DNA of 64,000 nucleotides from Pasteurella oralis (GTDB taxonomy: Bacteria; Pseudomonadota; Gammaproteobacteria; Enterobacterales; Pasteurellaceae), in assembly GCF_002850605.1 (NCBI RefSeq), contig NZ_NXGB01000002.1, forward strand, positions 1 through 64,000. The letters are read 5' to 3'. Each line of letters begins with the position of its first letter. Position 1 is the stretch's first letter. This document shows positions 58,603-64,000 of the stretch, one piece after another. Both the position numbers and the translations under genes were made by a program. The notes below the pieces were generated by a model. It had not been told where the DNA came from, did no database searches, and worked only from the letters and a program-made list of their open reading frames with translations.

Positions 58603-61600
58603 CCAACGACGTAATTTATTAAAGGGCGGATTAGCCTTAGGCACAGCAACAGCCTTTGTGACGGGTTATTCACCAAAAGTAAAAGAGATTGCAACAGGTT
58701 TAATTGAAGGCGCATCAGGGCAAGCGACTTTAGATAAAATTAATGGTAATGCATTATTACCTGAATATCAGGTTAAAAATGGTCAAGTCGTTAGCAATAG
58801 CCAGCAAGTGGTATGTAATACTCAATGTATGGGATGTTGGACCTTATGTGGTTTACGTGCAAGAGTCGATTTAGAAAAAAATCAAGTATTGCGTATTAAT
58901 GGCAACCCATATCATCCTTTATCAGCAGATCAATATCTCGATTTTAATCAATCTATTCAGCAAGCAGAACTCAGTGTGGCGGGCGAAAATGGTCTAGCAC
59001 ATCGTTCAACGGCTTGTGCGCGAGGGGCAGCTTTTTTAGAAGGTATTAATAGCCCTTATCGTATTACTCAGCCATTAAAGCGAGTGGGAAAACGTGGTGA
59101 AGGTAAATGGAAAACGATTAGCTTTGAGCAATTAGTGGATGAAGTCGTGAATGGTGGGGATCTGTTTGGCGAAGGATATGTGGAAGGGCTAAAAGCGATT
59201 CGAGATTTGAAAACGCCAGTTGATGCCGAGAATCCAGATTTTGGCGCGAAAGTGAATCAATTGATGGTGACTTTTGCTGGACCAGAAGGACGTCAGCCCT
59301 TATTAAAACGTTTTGCTAATAATAGCTTTGGTACGATTAACTTTGCTTCCCATGGTTCATTTTGTGGTTTGTCTTATCGTGCAGGTTCAGGCGCATTTAT
59401 GAATGATCTAGTGAATAATTCACATGCTAAACCAGATTGGGATCATGCTGAATTTATTCTATTTATGGGAACCTCACCAGCTCAAGCAGGAAACCCATTT
59501 AAACGTCAAGCTCGACAGTTAGCTAAACAGCGTACGGAAGACAACTTTGATTATGTGGTTGTTGCACCACGTTTAGAGCTAACTAATAGCCGAGCGGTAA
59601 AACAAAATCGCTGGGTACCGATTATTCCAGGCACAGATCTGTCGTTATCTTTAGGGATGTTGCGTTGGATTATTGAACATGAACGTTATAACGCGGCTTA
59701 TTTAGCGATACCGAGTGAAGAAGCAATGCAAAAAGCGAATGCGGTCAGTTTTTGTAATGCGACACATTTGTTTATTGCGGATCCAACGCATAAACGTTAT
59801 GGACAAGCTATTCGCTTACAGGATCTTGTTGATATGCCCGTACCTGAAAAGCCAGTTGATGGCGATATTGTGGTTAAAGATCAGCAAACAGGGACATTTA
59901 TTGCTGCTAAAGATTGTGAAAGTGCGGTCATTTTTGTAGAAGATTTGCTCACTTTCAAAGATGGCTCACAAGTCTTAGCGAAGTCAGCTATGCAATTATT
60001 TAAACAAGCTTGCTTTGAACATAGTATAGATACCTATTCAGTTCATTGTGGTGTTCCGACTGACATGATCATCAATTTAGCCAAAGAATTTACCTCGCAT
60101 GGTCATCGAGCCGCTGCGATTACCCATGGTGGCACCATGCATGGCACTGGGTTTTACACTGCTTGGGCAATTTTATTACTGAATGCTATGGTCGGTAATA
60201 TGAACAAGAAAGGTGGGATGAGCATGACGGGTGGCAAGTTCAAAGATTTTGGTGGTGGACCGCGCTATGATTTAGCTAATTTCCCAGACATGGTGCAACC
60301 AAAAGGAACTAACTTAGCACGCAGTAAAAAAGCTTATGAGAAATCAAGCGAATTTAAGCGCAAAGTAGAACAAGGTGTATCACCTTATCCAGCTAAAGCG
60401 TCATGGTATCCTTTTGCGGGTGGGCAAATGTCTGAAATGATTACGTCTGCGTTACAAGGTTATCCTTATTCGCTTAAAGCTTGGATTAGTCATATGAGTA
60501 ATCCAATTTATGGTATGACAGGCATTCATCATGTGGCTAAAACCAAATTACGTGATCCAAAAATTTTACCTTTGTTTATCGCCGTTGATGCATTTATGAA
60601 TGAAACCACAGCATTGGCAGATTATATTGTGCCAGATACGCATAATTTTGAGAGCTGGGGATTTAGTACACCATGGGCAGGCGTACCGACAAAGACCAGC
60701 ACTGCACGTTGGCCAGTGATCCAATCACAAAATACGAAAACTGCGAGTGGTGATGTGGTTTGCATGGAAAATTTTATTATTGCGATTGCAAAAGCAATGG
60801 ATTTACCGGGTTTTGGTGATAATGCGATTACGGATAAACAAAAAAATAGTTATTCACTTAATTGTAGTGAAGATTATTTTTTACGCGCCGCAGCAAATAT
60901 TGCTTATGATGGAAAAGCACCAGTGAATGACGCGAGCGAGGAAGATTTGTTGTTGACCGGTGTACAACGTTTAATGCCTAAGTTACAACAAACCTTAAAA
61001 CCAGAAGAAGTATTAAAAGTCGCCAATGTGTATTGTAAAGGGGGGCGTTTTGCGCCTTATCACAGCGCATGGCAAGACGATAATATGCAAGTACGTTGGA
61101 AAAATTGTTTGCAAATTTGGAATGAAACGGTAGCCAAGGCCAAACATGCGCAAACCGGTCAGCATTATCATGGTTGCCCAAAATATTTTGAACCACAGTT
61201 TGCGGATGGTTCCAGTTTAGAAAGTCATTACCCAGCAAAAGAATGGCCATTTAAATTGATTTCTTTTAAATCAAATTTAATGAGTAGTATTACTGCACCG
61301 TTATTACGATTGCATAGTATTAAGCCTGATGGCATTGTGGCAATCAACCAGCAAGATGCTAAACAACAGGGATTGCAGCATGGTGATCTTGTTGCATTAA
61401 TGACACCGGGCGGTAAACAAAATGTCCAACTGGTGGTGATGGATGGTGTGATAAAAGGGACTATTGCCATTGAGCATGGCTATGGTCATAAACAATTAGG
61501 AGCGACAAGCTATATGATTGATGGTAAGCAAATCGCAGGGCATCCACAAATTAAACGTGGAGTAAATATTAACGATTTAGGTTTGTTAGATAACACAAAA

Positions 61601-61684
61601 GAAATTGTTTCTCCATGGGTGGATTGGGTGTGTGGTTCGGCAGTAAGACAGGGAATTCCAGCCAAATTACAAAAACTCACTTAA
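58595..61684 (+). CDS. ttrA: tetrathionate reductase catalytic subunit TtrA
   Basis: Molybdopterin-guanine-dinucleotide enzyme that reduces tetrathionate to thiosulfate, 1029 residues. Tat signal NQRRNLLKGGLALG, then an N-terminal [4Fe-4S] site (TQCMGCWTLCG) with a fourth Cys in STACARGA, and a likely molybdenum-ligand Cys in HGSFCGLSYRAG. The molybdopterin dinucleotide-binding domain lies in the last 130 residues (GIVAINQQDAKQQGLQHGDL). The ATG at 58595 has GGGGG before it. Uptake signal inside at 59920. Exported with TtrB; needs molybdate import. Confidence 0.94.
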   Translation: MNNQRRNLLKGGLALGTATAFVTGYSPKVKEIATGLIEGASGQATLDKINGNALLPEYQVKNGQVVSNSQQVVCNTQCMGCWTLCGLRARVDLEKNQVLRINGNPYHPLSADQYLDFNQSIQQAELSVAGENGLAHRSTACARGAAFLEGINSPYRITQPLKRVGKRGEGKWKTISFEQLVDEVVNGGDLFGEGYVEGLKAIRDLKTPVDAENPDFGAKVNQLMVTFAGPEGRQPLLKRFANNSFGTINFASHGSFCGLSYRAGSGAFMNDLVNNSHAKPDWDHAEFILFMGTSPAQAGNPFKRQARQLAKQRTEDNFDYVVVAPRLELTNSRAVKQNRWVPIIPGTDLSLSLGMLRWIIEHERYNAAYLAIPSEEAMQKANAVSFCNATHLFIADPTHKRYGQAIRLQDLVDMPVPEKPVDGDIVVKDQQTGTFIAAKDCESAVIFVEDLLTFKDGSQVLAKSAMQLFKQACFEHSIDTYSVHCGVPTDMIINLAKEFTSHGHRAAAITHGGTMHGTGFYTAWAILLLNAMVGNMNKKGGMSMTGGKFKDFGGGPRYDLANFPDMVQPKGTNLARSKKAYEKSSEFKRKVEQGVSPYPAKASWYPFAGGQMSEMITSALQGYPYSLKAWISHMSNPIYGMTGIHHVAKTKLRDPKILPLFIAVDAFMNETTALADYIVPDTHNFESWGFSTPWAGVPTKTSTARWPVIQSQNTKTASGDVVCMENFIIAIAKAMDLPGFGDNAITDKQKNSYSLNCSEDYFLRAAANIAYDGKAPVNDASEEDLLLTGVQRLMPKLQQTLKPEEVLKVANVYCKGGRFAPYHSAWQDDNMQVRWKNCLQIWNETVAKAKHAQTGQHYHGCPKYFEPQFADGSSLESHYPAKEWPFKLISFKSNLMSSITAPLLRLHSIKPDGIVAINQQDAKQQGLQHGDLVALMTPGGKQNVQLVVMDGVIKGTIAIEHGYGHKQLGATSYMIDGKQIAGHPQIKRGVNINDLGLLDNTKEIVSPWVDWVCGSAVRQGIPAKLQKLT

Positions 61685-61712
61685 AAGAAAATAGGCTAAA
61701 TTTATTAAGGGT

Positions 61713-61743
61713 AAGGCAAGGTATTTTTAATACCTTGCCTTTT
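61713..61743 (+). terminator. ttrBCA terminator
   Basis: AAGGCAAGGTATT / AATACCTTGCCTT perfect 13-bp stem with TTT loop, followed by TTTGAG. The 150 bases after it carry only an uptake signal (about 61857). Confidence 0.88.
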
Positions 61744-61898
61744 GAGTTTGCAATGTAGTGCTTATGATGATTCATCAATGGGTTTATAGCTGGACCCGCG
61801 ATGATAATTATTTGAGTTAGATTTGCTAGTGTATTAGCTAAGATTATTACACATAAAGTGCGGTATATTTTTGTCGACTTTTGTCAAGGAGGGACAAC

Positions 61899-62147
61899 CT
61901 ACATCTCAATTTCCAGATCTTCTTCGACTTGGCAACAACAAAGTAAAATTTCGTTAGGTTGAATAAAAGCAAGGGGCGGTTCTTTATAAGATACTTTGCC
62001 TTTTCTTATTTTGACACGACAAGAACCGCAATAGCCAGAACGGCATTGGTATTCATGAAAAATCCCATTGTTCTCTAAATGAGAAAGTAGAGAGAGTTGG
62101 TTATCGTATTCAAGGGTAATTTGACTGTGGATAAGATGAATTTTCAT
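61899..62147 (-). CDS. YfaE-like [2Fe-2S] ferredoxin
   Basis: 82-residue plant-type ferredoxin. Cluster cysteines: YQCRSGYCGSCRVKI (Cys-x4-Cys-x2-Cys) and a fourth in ILLCCCQVEEDLEIEM. In E. coli YfaE maintains the diferric-tyrosyl cofactor of NrdB. It is downstream of nrdB in the same direction with one hydrolase gene between. Its start overlaps the hydrolase stop (ATGA). Confidence 0.88.
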   Translation of the reverse strand: MKIHLIHSQITLEYDNQLSLLSHLENNGIFHEYQCRSGYCGSCRVKIRKGKVSYKEPPLAFIQPNEILLCCCQVEEDLEIEM

Positions 62148-62716
62148 TCGTTTTTAAAGCGTGCTTGAATGTGTTGTAATACGAGAGGAAATTCTATCCA
62201 ACCTTCACGATCGAGGAAATGTCCTCCTCTTTGTAAACGAATATAATCAGCTTGTAGTGCTGTTGCTAATGTCTCAGTATACTGATGTGGCACAATATGA
62301 TCATCGTATGCCGCGATAGTGCAGGGCGTTTGGCGAAACAATTGGCTTGGATTGAGTTTGCTTTGTGCTAACAGAGCCTGATAAGTGTCAACGAAGGGAT
62401 TGAGTTTGGCTAAGTGTGGAATAGATTGATTAAAACCAGAGACAAAAATGCCACTTAATATCGGCTGTTGTTGGCTGAGAAGTAAGTTGAGTGCTGCAAT
62501 ACAACCTAGACTATGTCCAATAATAACCGTTTGTTTAGTTAATTGTAACTGTTGCTTGAGATATACAAGCCATTCTGCTGTATCAGGTTGCATTGGATTA
62601 GGCATATTAAGACAGGTGCAAGCAATATCCGTTTGGCTTAATTGTTGTGCTAAGTAAGGAAACCAATGTGCTGAGGCTGATGCAGTATAGCCATGAATGA
62701 CATAAACTTGTTTCAT
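62144..62716 (-). CDS. RBBP9/YdeN-family alpha/beta hydrolase
   Basis: 190-residue serine hydrolase of the RBBP9/YdeN family. Opening YVIHGYTASASAHWFPYL with the His-Gly oxyanion segment, nucleophile elbow IIGHSLGCIAAL (Ser about 77), and late His in LQRGGHFLDREG, with Asp in YDDHIVPH. Substrate unknown. Overlaps the ferredoxin, so the two are translationally coupled and probably downstream parts of the nrdB transcript, though an uptake-signal stem lies before it. Confidence 0.85.
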   Translation of the reverse strand: MKQVYVIHGYTASASAHWFPYLAQQLSQTDIACTCLNMPNPMQPDTAEWLVYLKQQLQLTKQTVIIGHSLGCIAALNLLLSQQQPILSGIFVSGFNQSIPHLAKLNPFVDTYQALLAQSKLNPSQLFRQTPCTIAAYDDHIVPHQYTETLATALQADYIRLQRGGHFLDREGWIEFPLVLQHIQARFKNE

Positions 62717-62738
62717 ATTGTTGTTTTCCGATAAATAA

Positions 62739-62780
62739 AGACCGCACTTTTGTTTTGTTGAGAAAAGTGCGGTCTGTTTT
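62739..62780. terminator. inverted uptake-signal pair between nrdB and hydrolase gene
   Basis: Perfect 13-bp stem AGACCGCACTTTT (62739-62751) / AAAAGTGCGGTCT (62763-62775), followed on the plus side by GTTTTT. On the minus strand, the run after the stem is TTATTTA, so termination after nrdB may be partial. Confidence 0.7.
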
Positions 62781-62789
62781 TAGTCAATT

Positions 62790-63920
62790 TTAGAGATCGA
62801 AATCACCAAAATCTTTAGTATCGACTTTAGAGTCAATTTGACCTACCAAGTAAGAACTCACTTCCACTTCTTGTGGGGCAACTTGCACGTTATCTGAGAC
62901 TAACCATGCGTTGATCCATGGGATAGGATTTGAACGCGCTTGGAATGGTAATGGTAAGCCAACAGCTTGCATACGAATATTAGTGATATATTCAACATAT
63001 TGAACCAGAATATCGCGGTTTAAGCCGATCATTGAACCATCTTTAAATAAATAGTCTGCCCATTCTTTTTCTTGCTCAGCAGCAGCCACGAATAAATCAT
63101 AAGCTTCTTGCTTACATTCTTCTACGATTTCAGCCATTTCAGGATCATCTTGACCTGACGCCATAATATTCAGAATATGCTGGGTACCTGTTAAGTGTAA
63201 CGCTTCGTCACGTGCGATGAATTTAATGATTTTTGCATTACCTTCCATTAATTTACGTTCTGCAAAAGCAAAGGAACAAGCAAAAGAAACATAGAAACGA
63301 ATTGCTTCAAGCGCGTTTACGCTCATTAAACAGAGATAAAGTTGTTTTTTAAGATTGCGTAATGTCACTACACATTCTTGTCCATCAACTGTGTAAGTCC
63401 CTTCACCATAGAGTGTATAAAGCTGTGAGTCGCGGATTAAATCATCGTAGTAAGCCGAAATGTCTTTAGCACGTTTGATGATTTCTTCGTTAGTCACAAT
63501 GTCATCAAAAATCACAGAAGGATCATTGACGATATTACGAATAATATGCGTATATGAGCGAGAGTGGATTGTTTCAGAGAATGTCCAAGTTTCAATCCAA
63601 GTTTCCAGTTCTGGAATAGAAACTAAGGGTAATAATGCAACGTTTGGGCTACGGCCTTGAATAGAGTCTAAAAGAGTTTGATATTTTAAATTACTAATGA
63701 AAATGTGTTTTTCATGTTCTGGTAATGCTTGATAATCAATGCGATCTTGTGAAACATCGACTTCTTCAGGGCGCCAGAAGAAGGAGAGTTGTTTTTCGAT
63801 CAATTTCTCAAAAGTTTCGTATTTTTGCTGGTCATAACGAGCAACGTTCACGTTTTGACCAAAGAACATTGGCTCTTTTAATTGATCGTTCTTATTTTGT
63901 GAAAATGTTGTATAAGCCAT
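62790..63920 (-). CDS. nrdB: ribonucleoside-diphosphate reductase class Ia beta subunit
   Basis: Radical-generating R2 subunit of aerobic ribonucleotide reductase, 376 residues as in E. coli. Radical tyrosine in [12 protein letters not shown] (about 123), diiron ligand regions in [23 protein letters not shown] and others, and the C-terminal tail [11 protein letters not shown] that docks in NrdA. An uptake signal is upstream of it (63956). nrdA is expected further right, outside this window. NrdR, encoded at 32 kb, probably controls it. Confidence 0.97.
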   Translation of the reverse strand: MAYTTFSQNKNDQLKEPMFFGQNVNVARYDQQKYETFEKLIEKQLSFFWRPEEVDVSQDRIDYQALPEHEKHIFISNLKYQTLLDSIQGRSPNVALLPLVSIPELETWIETWTFSETIHSRSYTHIIRNIVNDPSVIFDDIVTNEEIIKRAKDISAYYDDLIRDSQLYTLYGEGTYTVDGQECVVTLRNLKKQLYLCLMSVNALEAIRFYVSFACSFAFAERKLMEGNAKIIKFIARDEALHLTGTQHILNIMASGQDDPEMAEIVEECKQEAYDLFVAAAEQEKEWADYLFKDGSMIGLNRDILVQYVEYITNIRMQAVGLPLPFQARSNPIPWINAWLVSDNVQVAPQEVEVSSYLVGQIDSKVDTKDFGDFDL

Positions 63921-64000
63921 TTTGTTTTCTCCATGATGAAAGTAGGTAAAAATTTACCGCACTTTTGATGAAATTAATAGACGATGGCTATTTTACCCAA

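Overview
The window is a gammaproteobacterial chromosome segment from the family Pasteurellaceae. The best single clue is the 9-base DNA uptake signal AAGTGCGGT (or its complement), which I count more than 30 times, inside genes and as inverted pairs that double as terminators. This is the signal type of Haemophilus influenzae, Pasteurella multocida and relatives. AT-rich base use, gene order and protein sequences agree. A Pasteurella-like species is likely, but I cannot fix the species from sequence reading alone.

Layout: a broken IS3-type transposase (33-381); zapG, ycaO, a SAM methyltransferase, gloB and hemA (0.4-5.7 kb); nagC and a tRNA Met-Leu-Gln-Gln operon (5.8-7.5 kb); a noncanonical Nramp-superfamily transporter (7.8-9.1 kb); prlC, a YbaN-like protein, an orphan peptide-binding lipoprotein, ribA, pgpB and nagK (9.2-15.8 kb); two unknown lipoproteins flanking a kinase-like gene (16-17.6 kb); the initiator tRNA-rimP-nusA-infB operon, then rbfA-truB, with an antisense lipoprotein gene between the two parts (17.7-24.9 kb); tyrS, sfsA, pntAB (25-30.6 kb); an unknown membrane-anchored protein with a UDG-like protein, then nrdR-ribD-degS-yfbR (30.7-35.2 kb); modE divergent from modABC (35.3-38.8 kb); dnaJ and dnaK, separated by metY and a GyrI-like gene (39-44 kb); a YdgA-like protein, a DegQ-type protease, another lipoprotein and tyrP (44.4-50.1 kb); ribH-nusB-thiL-pgpA-rhtB and dapB (50.3-54.3 kb); a full tetrathionate respiration locus ttrRS/ttrBCA (54.4-61.7 kb); and nrdB with an alpha/beta hydrolase and a YfaE-like ferredoxin (61.9-63.9 kb).

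Most genes are housekeeping. The functional thread in the accessory part is anaerobic molybdoenzyme respiration: TtrA needs molybdopterin, modABC imports molybdate under ModE, and the ttr divergent promoter has a perfect FNR box. That box only lies in the promoter if ttrS starts at an internal GTG, which a good ribosome site and a clean signal peptide support. A 15-base identity and a similar downstream segment link the modA promoter to the promoter of the Nramp-like gene. That protein has lost both signature metal-binding motifs of the Nramp family, so its substrate is open. It is the best candidate here for undescribed biology. The other unexplained items are two distantly related lipoproteins at 22.7 and 47.9 kb and the kinase-like gene with its 44-residue lipoprotein neighbour.
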